NCBI GenBank assembly: GCA_023412715.1
Contig: JAEZCC010000044.1
Location: 62,001 to 126,000 of the forward strand
Direction: 5' to 3'
Length of the DNA: 64,000 bases
Source of the DNA: Bacillota bacterium
GTDB lineage: Bacteria > Bacillota > Clostridia > Oscillospirales > Acutalibacteraceae
The number at the start of each line of letters is the position of its first letter. Positions within the stretch are counted from its first letter, which is position 1. The notes below the pieces were generated by a model. It searched no databases. It had not been told where the DNA came from and saw nothing but the letters and a program-made list of their open reading frames with translations. Positions 9,616 to 19,364 of the stretch are shown in pieces. The position numbers were made by a program, and so were the translations under genes.

Positions 9616-11697
9616 ATGTCTAAGCTGGTCATTGTGGAATCACCGGCAAAGGCTAAAACGATACAAAAATATCTGGGCTCCGGTTTTAACGTGATTGCGT
9701 CCATGGGCCATGTGCGCGACCTTCCGGAAAACCGGCTGAGCGTGGATATTAAAAACGGATTTAAGCCGAAGTATGAAGTCATAAAGGGAAAGGAAAAGCT
9801 GGTCGAAGAGCTGAAAAGCAAAGCGGAAAAAAGCGACGCCGTTCTTCTGGCGACCGACCCGGATCGCGAGGGAGAGGCAATCTCGTGGCATCTGGCCTAT
9901 CTTCTCGGCCTCGACACGGACGGCAACAACCGCGTGACCTTCAACGAGATTACAAAGACGGGCATTTCCGCGGGGATGGAGCACCCGCGCAGCATAGACC
10001 TCAACCTTGTCAACGCGCAGCAGGCGCGCCGCATCCTTGACCGCCTGGTCGGCTACAAGCTCAGCCCGTTCCTTTCCCAGAAGATCCGCCACGGGCTTTC
10101 CGCAGGGCGCGTGCAGTCCGTCGCGGTGCGCATCATCGTGGACCGCGAGGAGGAGATCCGGGCTTTCAAACCGGAAGAATACTGGACGATTGACGCCAAG
10201 CTGCTTCCGAAGGGCGGGCATAAACCCTTTTCGGCCGCGCTGTACGGGGACGGGAACGGAAAGATCGCCGTCACGAACAAAGAGCAGTCCGACCGGATTC
10301 TCGCGGACCTGAAAGACGCCGAGTTTTCCGTCGCGGGCGTCAAAAAGGGGACCCGCCGCAAGTCGCCCGTCCCGCCGTTCACGACCTCGACCATGCAGCA
10401 GGAAGCCTCCCGCAGGCTGGGCTTTCAGGCCAGGCGCACCATGAAGGCCGCCCAGGAGCTTTACGAGGGCGTCGAGGTCAAAAACATGGGGGCCATCGGC
10501 CTGATTACCTATATGCGTACCGATTCCCTGCGGATTTCCGAAGAAGCCATTCAGAGCGCCGCCGAGTACGTCCGCACGCGCTGGGGCGACAAGTACCTCC
10601 CGGAGAAGCCGCGCCATTATAAATCCCGCGCCAATGCGCAGGACGGGCACGAGGCGATCCGCCCGACGGTTCCGTCGCTTTCGCCGGAAGAGGTCAAGGA
10701 TAATCTTTCGCCGGACCAGTATAAGCTTTACCGCCTTGTCTGGGAACGCTTTCTGGCAAGCCAGATGGCGAACTGCATCCAGAGCACGGTGCAGGCGGAC
10801 ATCAAGGCGAAGGATTATCTGTTCAAGGCCTCCGGGTACACGGTCACGTTCGACGGCTTCACCGTGCTGTATGAAGAGGCGAAAGACGAAGAGAGCAAAG
10901 CCGGGGGCGCTTTGCCGGAGCTCTCCGTCGGAATGCCGCTGCGCCTGAAAGAGATTGCGGGCAACCAGCATTTCACGCAGCCGCCGCCGCGCTATACGGA
11001 GGCCTCTCTCATCAAGGCCCTGGAAGAAAACGGCATCGGCAGGCCGTCCACTTACGCCACGACGATCTCCACCATCACGGCGAGGGAGTACGTCGCCCGC
11101 GAGGGCAAGGCGCTCAAGCCGACGGAGCTGGGCGAGACCGTCACCAAGCTGCTGAAGGAACGCTTCCCGAAAATCGTCAACGTCAAGTTTACAGCCCAGA
11201 TTGAAAGCGACCTCGACAGCGTCCAGAGCGGCAGGACCGACTGGGTGGAGGAGCTGGACGACTTTTACGGGGATTTTGACAAGACCCTGAAAGAAGCAAA
11301 GGAAGAGATGCAGGGGGTCAAGATCCAGCTCAAAGAGGACGTGACGGACGTCATCTGCGAAAAATGCGGCCGCCACATGGTCATCAAGACCGGCCGGTAC
11401 GGCAAGTTCCTCGCCTGCCCGGGATACCCGGAGTGCAAAAACGTCAAACGGTATGTGCAGGAGACCGGCGCCGTCTGCCCGAAATGCGGCGGCAAGGTCA
11501 TTGTGAAGAAAACGAAAAAGGGCCGGGTCTTCTACGGCTGCGCCAACTACCCGAAATGCGACTTCATTTCGTGGGATGAGCCGTCTATGGAGATGTGCCC
11601 GAAATGCGGCAAGACACTTCTGAAGAAAAAGGGAAAACACCCGAAGTATTACTGCGTCACGCCGGGATGCGGCTATGAGAGACAGGAGGAAGAATGA
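9616..11697 (+). CDS. topA: DNA topoisomerase I
   Basis: TopA (693 aa) is the type IA enzyme that relaxes negative supercoils. The Toprim domain starts at residue 1 (KLVIVESPAKAKTIQKYLG) and includes TDPDREGEAISWH; the active-site tyrosine is in ITYMRTDSLR. Three C-terminal zinc ribbons follow, with CEKCG...CPGYPEC, CPKCG...CANYPKC and CPKCG...CVTPGC, the usual arrangement in clostridia. GAGGTGG precedes the ATG. The stop overlaps trmFO by 4 bases. Confidence 0.97.
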   Translation: MSKLVIVESPAKAKTIQKYLGSGFNVIASMGHVRDLPENRLSVDIKNGFKPKYEVIKGKEKLVEELKSKAEKSDAVLLATDPDREGEAISWHLAYLLGLDTDGNNRVTFNEITKTGISAGMEHPRSIDLNLVNAQQARRILDRLVGYKLSPFLSQKIRHGLSAGRVQSVAVRIIVDREEEIRAFKPEEYWTIDAKLLPKGGHKPFSAALYGDGNGKIAVTNKEQSDRILADLKDAEFSVAGVKKGTRRKSPVPPFTTSTMQQEASRRLGFQARRTMKAAQELYEGVEVKNMGAIGLITYMRTDSLRISEEAIQSAAEYVRTRWGDKYLPEKPRHYKSRANAQDGHEAIRPTVPSLSPEEVKDNLSPDQYKLYRLVWERFLASQMANCIQSTVQADIKAKDYLFKASGYTVTFDGFTVLYEEAKDEESKAGGALPELSVGMPLRLKEIAGNQHFTQPPPRYTEASLIKALEENGIGRPSTYATTISTITAREYVAREGKALKPTELGETVTKLLKERFPKIVNVKFTAQIESDLDSVQSGRTDWVEELDDFYGDFDKTLKEAKEEMQGVKIQLKEDVTDVICEKCGRHMVIKTGRYGKFLACPGYPECKNVKRYVQETGAVCPKCGGKVIVKKTKKGRVFYGCANYPKCDFISWDEPSMEMCPKCGKTLLKKKGKHPKYYCVTPGCGYERQEEE

Positions 11698-13022
11698 GGG
11701 CCTGGGTCGTCGGAGCCGGCCTTGCGGGATGCGAGGCCGCGTGGCGGCTGGCGGCCGCCGGGGTCGAGGTCGATCTTTATGAGATGAAGCCGGTCTGCTT
11801 TTCGCCGGCGCACGTCAGCGAGAATCTGGCGGAGCTGGTCTGCTCCAACTCGTTCAAGGCGGAGCGCGCGGAGAGCGCGGCCGGCCTGCTGAAACAGGAG
11901 ATGCGCCGCCTCGGGTCCGTGCTGCTGCCGTGCGCGGATTTGTGCCGTGTGCCTGCGGGAGGGGCCGTCGCCGTGGACCGGAACGCCTTTTCCGCCGCAG
12001 TGACCGAAAAAATCTCGGGAAACCCCCTGATTCATGTCCGCCGCGGGGAAATTACGCAGATTCCGGAGGCCGGTGTCGGCGTGATTGCGACGGGGCCGCT
12101 TACTTCGGACGCGCTTGCCGCCGCGATAGCCGGGCTTTGCGGGGAATCGCTCAGCTTTTACGACGCCGCCGCCCCCATCGTCACGGCCGAAAGCCTGGAC
12201 CGAAGCGTCATTTTCCCGGCGTCCCGGTATGGAAGGGGCGACGATGACGCCTACCTCAACTGCCCGATGGACCGGGAAGAGTACGAACGGTTTTACGGCG
12301 CGCTCGCCTGTGCCGAACGCGCGCCCCTGCACGGCTTCGACGCAGCGGATCCGAAGGTTTACGAGGGCTGTATGCCGGTCGAAGTGCTGGCCGCCCGCGG
12401 GCCGGACACCCTGCGGTTCGGCCCCATGAAGCCGGTGGGGCTGCGGGATCCGAAAACGGGCCACCGGCCGTGGGCCGTAGTGCAGCTTCGGCGCGAGAAC
12501 GCCGAAGGAACGCTTTACAACCTCGTCGGGTTCCAGACGAACCTGAAATTCCCGGAGCAGAAGCGTGTCTTCGGCATGATTCCGGGCCTTGCGCATGCGG
12601 AATTCGCGCGGTACGGCGTCATGCACCGCAATACGTTTCTGGACTCGCCCCGCGTCCTCTCGGCGGATTTGAGCCTGAAAAGCAGGCCGGAACTTTTCTT
12701 TGCCGGGCAGATTACCGGCGTGGAGGGATATATGGAATCCGCCGCCTCCGGAATCGTTGCCGGCATCAACGCAGCGCGCCGGCTTTCTGGTCTGCCTGCG
12801 GCTGTTCCGCCCGGGACGACCATGACCGGGGCGATGTGCCGGTATGTCGCCGCGGGGGGCGAGGGTCCGTTCCAGCCGATGGGCGCGAATTTCGGGATCC
12901 TTCCCAGAATCGAGCCGAACATCAGAGGCAAGCAGGAACGCTATGCGGCCCTTTCGGCGCGGGCGCTGAACGACCTGGAAGGTTTTTTGCGTTTTTTAAA
13001 GAAACAGCCGGAACGCGGGTAA
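11694..13022 (+). CDS. trmFO: Methylenetetrahydrofolate--tRNA-(uracil-54-C5)-methyltransferase TrmFO
   Basis: TrmFO makes the T-loop m5U54 of tRNA using FAD and methylenetetrahydrofolate, as in many Gram-positives that lack the SAM-dependent TrmA for this site. The 442-aa protein begins with an FAD-binding VVGAGLAGCEAAWRLAAAG and carries the family stretches VCSNSFKAERAESAAGLLK, GCMPVEVLA and FAGQITGVEGYMESAASG. Translation is coupled to topA by ATGA overlap, the usual topA-trmFO pairing. Confidence 0.97.
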   Translation: MRAWVVGAGLAGCEAAWRLAAAGVEVDLYEMKPVCFSPAHVSENLAELVCSNSFKAERAESAAGLLKQEMRRLGSVLLPCADLCRVPAGGAVAVDRNAFSAAVTEKISGNPLIHVRRGEITQIPEAGVGVIATGPLTSDALAAAIAGLCGESLSFYDAAAPIVTAESLDRSVIFPASRYGRGDDDAYLNCPMDREEYERFYGALACAERAPLHGFDAADPKVYEGCMPVEVLAARGPDTLRFGPMKPVGLRDPKTGHRPWAVVQLRRENAEGTLYNLVGFQTNLKFPEQKRVFGMIPGLAHAEFARYGVMHRNTFLDSPRVLSADLSLKSRPELFFAGQITGVEGYMESAASGIVAGINAARRLSGLPAAVPPGTTMTGAMCRYVAAGGEGPFQPMGANFGILPRIEPNIRGKQERYAALSARALNDLEGFLRFLKKQPERG

Positions 13023-13053
13023 AACGATTCCGGAAAGTTGGGAGATGCTGTCT

Positions 13054-14061
13054 ATGAAAATCATTGTGGATGCCTTCGGCGGCGACAATGCCCCGCTTGA
13101 GATTATCAAAGGCTGCGCGCAGGCCGTGCAGGGCCTCGGCGTGGATATCCTTCTGACCGGCCGCGAAGAGGAGATCCGCCGGGTCGCCAAAGAAAATTCC
13201 GTCCCGCTCGAGCGGATGGAAATCGCCGACGCGCCCGGCGTCATCACCATGGAAGACAGCGCGGGCGACATCATGAAGGCCAAGAGTGACAGCTCCATGG
13301 CCGAAGGGCTTCGCCGCCTCGCCGCGGGCGAGGGCGACGCGTTCGTGTCGGGCGGCAACAGCGGCGCGCTGGTCGTCGGCGCCACGCTGATTGTCAAAAG
13401 GATCCGCGGCATCAAGCGGATTGCCTTTGCGCCCGTCATGCCGAAGAACAAGGGCTGCTTCATGCTGATTGACAGCGGCGCAAACGTGGACTGCAAGCCG
13501 GACATGCTCCTCCAGTTCGGAATCATGGGCTCCATCTATATGGAGAAGGTCATGGGCATCAAGAAACCGCGCGTCGCGCTTGCGAATATCGGAACGGAGG
13601 ACCACAAAGGCGGCGAGCTGCAGCACGAGGCGTTCCCGATGCTGAAAAACGCGGGCATCAACTTTATCGGCAACATCGAAGCGCGCGACATCCCCGACGA
13701 TGCGGCCGACGTCGTCGTTGCGGACGGCTTTACCGGCAATATCATTTTGAAAATGTTCGAGGGCGTCGCGCTGATCCTTTTCGGAAAGGTCAAAGAAATT
13801 TTCACGAAGCGGGCGCTGAACAAGCTGGCGGCGGCGATTGTGCTGAAAGACGTGAAAGAACTGAAAAAACAGTTCGATTATAACGAATACGGCGGAGCGC
13901 CCCTGATGGGCTGCCGGAGGCCGGTCTTCAAGACCCATGGAAGCGCCAAGGCGAAAACGGTCTATAACGCAATCCGTCTGACCAAGGCCTACGTGGAAGG
14001 CCGTGTCGCGGAGGAGATCGCGTCGTCCGTGGCGGAATATGCGGCCGCCGAAGACGCTTGA
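13054..14061 (+). CDS. plsX: Phosphate acyltransferase PlsX
   Basis: PlsX converts acyl-ACP to acyl-phosphate, the first step of phosphatidic acid synthesis in the PlsX/PlsY/PlsC route; it sits peripherally on the membrane. The 335-aa protein begins MKIIVDAFGGDNAP, the canonical N-terminus, and contains ANIGTEDHKG and ADGFTGNI. The ATG at 13054 is preferred over the in-frame ATG at 13045 because GGGAG (13040-13044) is then 9 bases away. The common plsX-acpP-rnc order lacks acpP here: rnc follows directly after 27 bases. Confidence 0.96.
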   Translation: MKIIVDAFGGDNAPLEIIKGCAQAVQGLGVDILLTGREEEIRRVAKENSVPLERMEIADAPGVITMEDSAGDIMKAKSDSSMAEGLRRLAAGEGDAFVSGGNSGALVVGATLIVKRIRGIKRIAFAPVMPKNKGCFMLIDSGANVDCKPDMLLQFGIMGSIYMEKVMGIKKPRVALANIGTEDHKGGELQHEAFPMLKNAGINFIGNIEARDIPDDAADVVVADGFTGNIILKMFEGVALILFGKVKEIFTKRALNKLAAAIVLKDVKELKKQFDYNEYGGAPLMGCRRPVFKTHGSAKAKTVYNAIRLTKAYVEGRVAEEIASSVAEYAAAEDA

Positions 14062-14088
14062 TTACTATGGCACGGGAGCGGACGCCTT

Positions 14089-14763
14089 ATGAAAGAACTG
14101 GAAGAAAAACTGCAATACCATTTTAACGACATCCGGTATTTAAAAACCGCGCTGACGCACTCTTCCTATGCGAATGAGAACCATACGCGCGACGGCAGCA
14201 ACGAACGGCTTGAGTTTCTGGGGGATTCCATCCTCGGCTTTGTGGTGGCGGATTATCTCTTCAGCCACTACCCCGACATCCCCGAAGGCGAGCTGACGAA
14301 GAAGCGCGCCGCCCTGGTCTGCGAGAAGGCGTGCTGCGGCTTTTCCCGGCAGATGGGCGTGGGCGAGCACCTGCTTCTCAGCCACGGAGAGCAGAATTCG
14401 GGCGGGCGCACCCGCTCGTCCATCCTCGCCGACGCGTTCGAGTCCGTCACGGCGGCAATTTACCTCGACGGCGGCATGGAACAGGCGCGGCGGTTCATCC
14501 TTCGCTTTGTGCTTCCCCTGCTTCAGCAGCCGAAGCCGAAAACCTTCAAGGACTACAAAACGGCTTTGCAGGAGATTGTCCAGAAAAACCCGGAGGACAA
14601 CCTGGAATATATTCTGACTGCGGAAACCGGCCCGGATCACGACAAGCATTTCAGCGTCGAGGTGCGGCTGGACAACAACGTCGTCGGCAGGGGCGGCGGG
14701 CGCAGCAAAAAAGAGGCGGAGCAGCAGGCCGCACGCGAGGCGTTGGAACTGATGGGGTATTGA
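14089..14763 (+). CDS. rnc: Ribonuclease III
   Basis: RNase III (224 aa) cleaves double-stranded RNA in rRNA precursors and other transcripts. The endonuclease domain includes the signature ERLEFLGDSILG near residue 40, and the double-stranded RNA-binding domain occupies about residues 155-224 (DYKTALQEIVQK ... GGGRSKKEAEQQAAREAL). The gene lies between plsX and a radical SAM gene and its stop overlaps the next start by 4 bases (TTGA). Confidence 0.97.
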   Translation: MKELEEKLQYHFNDIRYLKTALTHSSYANENHTRDGSNERLEFLGDSILGFVVADYLFSHYPDIPEGELTKKRAALVCEKACCGFSRQMGVGEHLLLSHGEQNSGGRTRSSILADAFESVTAAIYLDGGMEQARRFILRFVLPLLQQPKPKTFKDYKTALQEIVQKNPEDNLEYILTAETGPDHDKHFSVEVRLDNNVVGRGGGRSKKEAEQQAAREALELMGY

Positions 14764-15758
14764 AACATGTAAACGTGGCGCTTTTTGTGCCGAACTGCGG
14801 CTGTCCGCATCTGTGCAGCTTCTGCGACCAGCGGGCCATCACGGGCCGGCAGTCCATGCCGGCTCCGCGGGATGTGCGCGCGGCGGCGGAAATTGCGCTC
14901 AAAACGCCGGGCCGCGACCCGGCGCAGTCTGAAATCGCCTTTTTCGGCGGCAGCTTCACGGCGATTGACCGCGCTGATATGATATCCCTGCTGGAAGCGG
15001 CGTTTCCGTACGTCCGCAGCGGCGCCTTCCGCGGAATCCGCATTTCCACGCGGCCGGACTGCATCGACGAAGAGATTCTAGGCGTTTTGAAGCGGTACGG
15101 CGTCACGACCATTGAGCTTGGGGCGCAGAGTATGGACGACGCGGTCCTCGCGCGCAATGGCCGCGGGCACACGGCGGAACAGACGGCGCGCGCGTCGGGG
15201 CTGATCCGTTCCCGCGGGTTTGCCCTCGGCCTGCAGATGATGACCGGGCTGCCGGGCGACAGCGGGGAAGGCGCCCGCCGGACCGCGGAAGGGCTCGCGG
15301 CTCTGCGCCCGGCCTGCGTGCGGATTTACCCGACGATTGTTCTGAAAGGCACGCGCCTCGGCGAATGGTTCCGGGAAGGGACCTACCGCCCCCAGACGCT
15401 GGAAGAGGCCGTGGAGCAGTGCGCCGGGCTTCTGGATTTTTTCGAGTCCCGCGGGATTCCCGTCATCCGCCTCGGGCTGCACGCGTCGCCGGAGCTGCAG
15501 AATGACCGTCTCGCCGGGCCCTGGCACCCCGCTTTCCGCGAGCTGTGCGAAAGCCGGCGGATGCTGCGCGCAATGCTTGAGAGGCTGCGGGAGGCGGAGG
15601 CCCCGCCGGGCCGGGTTCGTGTACGGGTGTCGCCCCGCAGCGTGTCCGCGGCCGTCGGCCAGAAAAGGCAGAATCTTTCGGAGCTTGCGGAAAAGGGCTA
15701 TGCGGCCGAGATCGTGCCGGACCCGTCGGTCCCGCGCGGCGCATGCAGGATAGAATGA
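14760..15758 (+). CDS. Radical SAM protein (Elp3-like family) between rnc and smc
   Basis: This ~332-aa protein has the radical SAM cluster motif CPHLCSFC (CxxxCxxC) at about residues 14-21, followed by FFGGSFTAID and QLGAQS-like elements of the Elp3/HemN-like barrel. No N-acetyltransferase domain follows, so it is not a full Elp3. The TTG at 14760 is chosen because it overlaps the rnc stop and a GATGGGG lies just upstream; a much longer open frame upstream is only a shadow of rnc. The same rnc-radical SAM-smc order is common in clostridia, but the reaction is unknown. Confidence 0.85.
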   Translation: MKHVNVALFVPNCGCPHLCSFCDQRAITGRQSMPAPRDVRAAAEIALKTPGRDPAQSEIAFFGGSFTAIDRADMISLLEAAFPYVRSGAFRGIRISTRPDCIDEEILGVLKRYGVTTIELGAQSMDDAVLARNGRGHTAEQTARASGLIRSRGFALGLQMMTGLPGDSGEGARRTAEGLAALRPACVRIYPTIVLKGTRLGEWFREGTYRPQTLEEAVEQCAGLLDFFESRGIPVIRLGLHASPELQNDRLAGPWHPAFRELCESRRMLRAMLERLREAEAPPGRVRVRVSPRSVSAAVGQKRQNLSELAEKGYAAEIVPDPSVPRGACRIE

Positions 15759-15776
15759 AATGAGGAGGATGCGGCA

Positions 15777-18700
15777 TTGCTTCTGAAATCGCTGGAGCTT
15801 CAGGGCTTTAAAACTTTTCCGGACCGTACCAAACTTGTATTTCACGATGGGATTACCTCGGTTGTCGGCCCGAACGGAAGCGGAAAAAGCAACCTCAGCG
15901 ACGCTGTCCGCTGGGCTTTGGGGGAGCAGTCCGTCCGCGCGCTGCGCTGCACGAAAATGGAAGACGTCATCTTCGGCGGCACGCCAGCCCGCGGGCCGCT
16001 TGGCTTTGCGGAGGTGACGCTCAACATCGACAATTCCGGCCGCGAGCTGCCGTTCGACGAGTCCAGCGTGTCGGTGACCCGCCGGTATTACCGTTCCGGC
16101 GAGAGCGAGTACCGCATCAACGGGAACGCCGTGCGCCTGAAAGATATCAACGAGCTGTTTATGGACACGGGCCTCGGCCGCGACGGATACTCCATTATCG
16201 GCCAGGGCAGGATAGACAGCATCGTGGCGGCGCGAAGCGAAGACAGGCGTGAAATTTTCGAAGAGGCCGCCGGGGTCTCCCGCTTCCGCTACCGGAAAGA
16301 GGAAACGGAGCACCGGCTGGCGCAGGCGGAAGAGAACCTGCTTCGCCTGCACGACATCCTCTCCGAGCTGGAAAGCCGTGTCGGCCCCCTTCGGGAGCAG
16401 TCCGAAAAAGCGAAACGCTACCTTGAGCTTGCCGATGAGAAAAAGGGGCTTGAGATTGGCCTCTGGCTGGACACCCTGAGCCGTTCCAACGTCCTGCTCC
16501 GCGAGCAGGAGGATAAAATCCAGATTGCGCGGAACCAGTACGACGCTGCGGAGCAGGCCATTGCCGGACTGGACGGGCAGCTGGAAAAGACCTTTCAGGG
16601 CTCCAACGCCTGCGCGGCGAAGGCAGACGAGATCAACCGCAGAAGCGCATCGCTCGACGAACAGGCCGCGCAGAAGGACGGCGAGGCTTCCGTCCTCCAG
16701 AACGACATCAAGCATAACGAAGAAAATATCTCCCGCGTTGAAGAGGAGATCCGGCAGGCCGAACAGTCCGGCGGCGAGCTGGAGAGCGAGATCACCGAAA
16801 AGAAGAAGCAGATTGCCGAAAAGCAGAGCTACATAGCGGCAAAAGAAAAAGAGCTGGAGCAGTGCACCGCGCAGATCGGCGCCCTTCGCGGGAACATCAG
16901 CGATTCGGCGGGGAAGATCGACGGCCTTGCCAAAGCCGTTTCCGACCTGACCGCGCAGGCGACGCAGGCGAAAATGGCTGAGATGACCGCGGATTCCACG
17001 ATCTCGGAAATCGGGCTTCGCCTTGATTCCCTGCAGAAAAGCCGTCAGGAAAAATCCGACCGCGGGGACGCGCTTAAAAAGCAGCTTCGGGACTGCGAAG
17101 AGAAGCTTCAGCAGGCCGACAAGGAACTGGAGTCCCTGAAAAATTCCGCCGGCGGCTACGAGATGCTTCTGCAGACGCGCGCCCGCCGGCGCGAGGAAGC
17201 AAAACAGCAGCGCGACCGGCTCGGTCTGGACCTGTCGGAGCAGCTGCGCAAAAAGAAGCTGCTCGAAGACCTTGAGCGCAACCTTGAGGGCTTCACCAAC
17301 AGCGTCAAGGCGGTCATGAAGGCCAAATCCGCAGGGGCGCTCGGCGGAATCCACGGGCCGGTGTCCCGGCTGATCCACGTTCCGGGGGCCTATGCCGTCG
17401 CCATCGAGACGGCCCTTGGCAACGCGATGCAGGACGTCGTCACAGGCGACGAAAGCGACGCGAAGCGCGCTATCGCCTTCCTGAAGCAGAACAACGCCGG
17501 CCGCGCGACCTTTCTGCCGCTGACCGTCATCCGCGGCAGAAAGATACAGGAAAAGGGCCTTCCCGGCTGCCGCGGGTTTGTCGGCATCGCCGCGGAGCTT
17601 TGCTCGTGCGGCGACCCTTACCGCGAGGCCGTCGATTCTCTTCTGGGCCGCGTCGCCGTCGCGGAAGACCTTGACAGCGCCGTCGCCATTGCGGGCAAAT
17701 ACGGCTACCGGTTCCGCATTGTCACGCTGGACGGGCAGGTTGTCAACGCCGGCGGTTCGCTGACGGGCGGTTCCCTTGCCAGAAATTCCGGCCTGCTCAG
17801 CCGCGCTTCCGAGATTGAAAAGATCGGCAGGGAAGCGGAAGAACTGCGTGGCCGCTCCGAAAAGGCGGAAGAGGCGTTCCGCGCGGCGGCCCGCGAGGCT
17901 TCCGCGGCGGAGGCGTCCCTCTCCGCGGCAAAGGCCGAACTTGCCGACGCGCAGGGCGCTCATGTCCGGCTGGAAGAAGAGGCCCGGCGCGTCCGTTCCG
18001 AGCTTGCGACAGCGCAGGAAGACTGCAAGGCTTTCGAGCAGGGGATGGCCGAGGCTTCCGAAAGGCTGGAGGCCCAGAAAAAGACGCGCGGCGAAGCGCG
18101 CGGGCAGGCGGAAAAGCTGAATGCGGACGCGGAGCGGAAAAAGGCGGAACTGTCGGCGCTCAGCGCAAGCCGGAACGAGCTTGACGAGCAGTTTAACGGC
18201 CTGACGGAAAAAATCCGCCAAATCGAGATGGAAAAGCTTTCCGCCGGCAAAGACGTGCAGTCTCTCGAAGATTCCGTCCGCGAGATTTCCGGCCGTTCCG
18301 CCGGCCACCGCGAGCGGATTGAGAGCCTGAAAAAGCAGATTGACTCTTTCCGGGCTTCTTCGGACGGGCTGACCAGCCGGGTTGCACTTCTTCACAAAAC
18401 GGCGGAGGAGCTCCGCAGCTCCGCGAAAAGCGGGCTTGCGGAAATTGAAACGCTGAACGCCAAAAGGATGGAACTGGAAAAGCGTTCTCTCCAACTCCGG
18501 ACCGGCGAGCGCGAAAAGTCGGAGGAAAAGGAAAAGATCGGCCATGACCTTGCGCTGCTCGAAGAGCGGAAAGCATCCCTGCAAAAGGAATACGACGGAA
18601 TCATTGCGCAATTGTGGGAAGAATATCAGCTGACGCGCCGAGAGGCGGAAGAGCAGACGGGCGCGAAAATCGAGGACCCCGCAAAGGCGAAGCGGCGGCT

Positions 18701-19352
18701 GGCATCGCTGAAAACCGAAATCCGCGACCTCGGATCGGTCAACGTGGCCTCCGTGGAGGAGTACAAGGAGGTTTCGCAGCGGTACGAATTCCTCAAGGAG
18801 CAGATTGCGGATTCCGAACAGTCGCGCGACGAGCTCGGCAAGCTGATCGGCAGCCTCACAAACGAGATGCGCAGCCTGTTTTCTTCCCAGTTCGAGAAAA
18901 TCGGCCGCAATTTTGAAGAGACGTTCCGCGACCTGTTCGACGGCGGAACGGCGCATCTGTCGCTGACAACGCCGGACGACGTGCTGAATTCCGGCATTGA
19001 GATCTCCGTGCAGCCCCCCGGCAAGATCGTGACGCATCTTGAGTCCCTCTCCGGCGGGGAAAAGTCCCTCGTCGCCATCGCGCTCTATTTTGCCATCATG
19101 AAGGTCAACCCGCCGCCGTTCTGCGTGCTGGACGAAATCGACGCGGCGCTGGACGATGTGAACGTGACGCGTTTCGCCTCTTACCTTCGCAGAATGAACC
19201 GGAACACGCAGTTCATCCTCGTCACGCACCGGCGCGGCAGCATGGAAGAGGCCGACGTTCTGTACGGGGTGACCATGCAGGAAGAGGGCGTTTCCAAGCT
19301 GCTCGAAATGCCGGTCGCGCAGATGGAAAAACAATTGGGAATCAGAGCTTGA
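15777..19352 (+). CDS. smc: Chromosome segregation protein SMC
   Basis: SMC (1191 aa) is the ATPase core of the condensin that compacts and separates chromosomes with ScpA and ScpB. It shows the N-terminal Walker A GPNGSGKSN, long coiled coils (about residues 170-500 and 670-1010) either side of a hinge (about residues 510-650, including GIHGPVSRLIHVPGAYA), and the C-terminal signature LSGGEKSL and Walker B FCVLDEIDAALDD. The start is TTG at 15777, preceded by GAGGATG. The ftsY gene follows after 12 bases, the usual rnc-smc-ftsY order. Confidence 0.98.
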   Translation: MLLKSLELQGFKTFPDRTKLVFHDGITSVVGPNGSGKSNLSDAVRWALGEQSVRALRCTKMEDVIFGGTPARGPLGFAEVTLNIDNSGRELPFDESSVSVTRRYYRSGESEYRINGNAVRLKDINELFMDTGLGRDGYSIIGQGRIDSIVAARSEDRREIFEEAAGVSRFRYRKEETEHRLAQAEENLLRLHDILSELESRVGPLREQSEKAKRYLELADEKKGLEIGLWLDTLSRSNVLLREQEDKIQIARNQYDAAEQAIAGLDGQLEKTFQGSNACAAKADEINRRSASLDEQAAQKDGEASVLQNDIKHNEENISRVEEEIRQAEQSGGELESEITEKKKQIAEKQSYIAAKEKELEQCTAQIGALRGNISDSAGKIDGLAKAVSDLTAQATQAKMAEMTADSTISEIGLRLDSLQKSRQEKSDRGDALKKQLRDCEEKLQQADKELESLKNSAGGYEMLLQTRARRREEAKQQRDRLGLDLSEQLRKKKLLEDLERNLEGFTNSVKAVMKAKSAGALGGIHGPVSRLIHVPGAYAVAIETALGNAMQDVVTGDESDAKRAIAFLKQNNAGRATFLPLTVIRGRKIQEKGLPGCRGFVGIAAELCSCGDPYREAVDSLLGRVAVAEDLDSAVAIAGKYGYRFRIVTLDGQVVNAGGSLTGGSLARNSGLLSRASEIEKIGREAEELRGRSEKAEEAFRAAAREASAAEASLSAAKAELADAQGAHVRLEEEARRVRSELATAQEDCKAFEQGMAEASERLEAQKKTRGEARGQAEKLNADAERKKAELSALSASRNELDEQFNGLTEKIRQIEMEKLSAGKDVQSLEDSVREISGRSAGHRERIESLKKQIDSFRASSDGLTSRVALLHKTAEELRSSAKSGLAEIETLNAKRMELEKRSLQLRTGEREKSEEKEKIGHDLALLEERKASLQKEYDGIIAQLWEEYQLTRREAEEQTGAKIEDPAKAKRRLASLKTEIRDLGSVNVASVEEYKEVSQRYEFLKEQIADSEQSRDELGKLIGSLTNEMRSLFSSQFEKIGRNFEETFRDLFDGGTAHLSLTTPDDVLNSGIEISVQPPGKIVTHLESLSGGEKSLVAIALYFAIMKVNPPPFCVLDEIDAALDDVNVTRFASYLRRMNRNTQFILVTHRRGSMEEADVLYGVTMQEEGVSKLLEMPVAQMEKQLGIRA

Positions 19353-19364
19353 CAGGAGAGAAAA

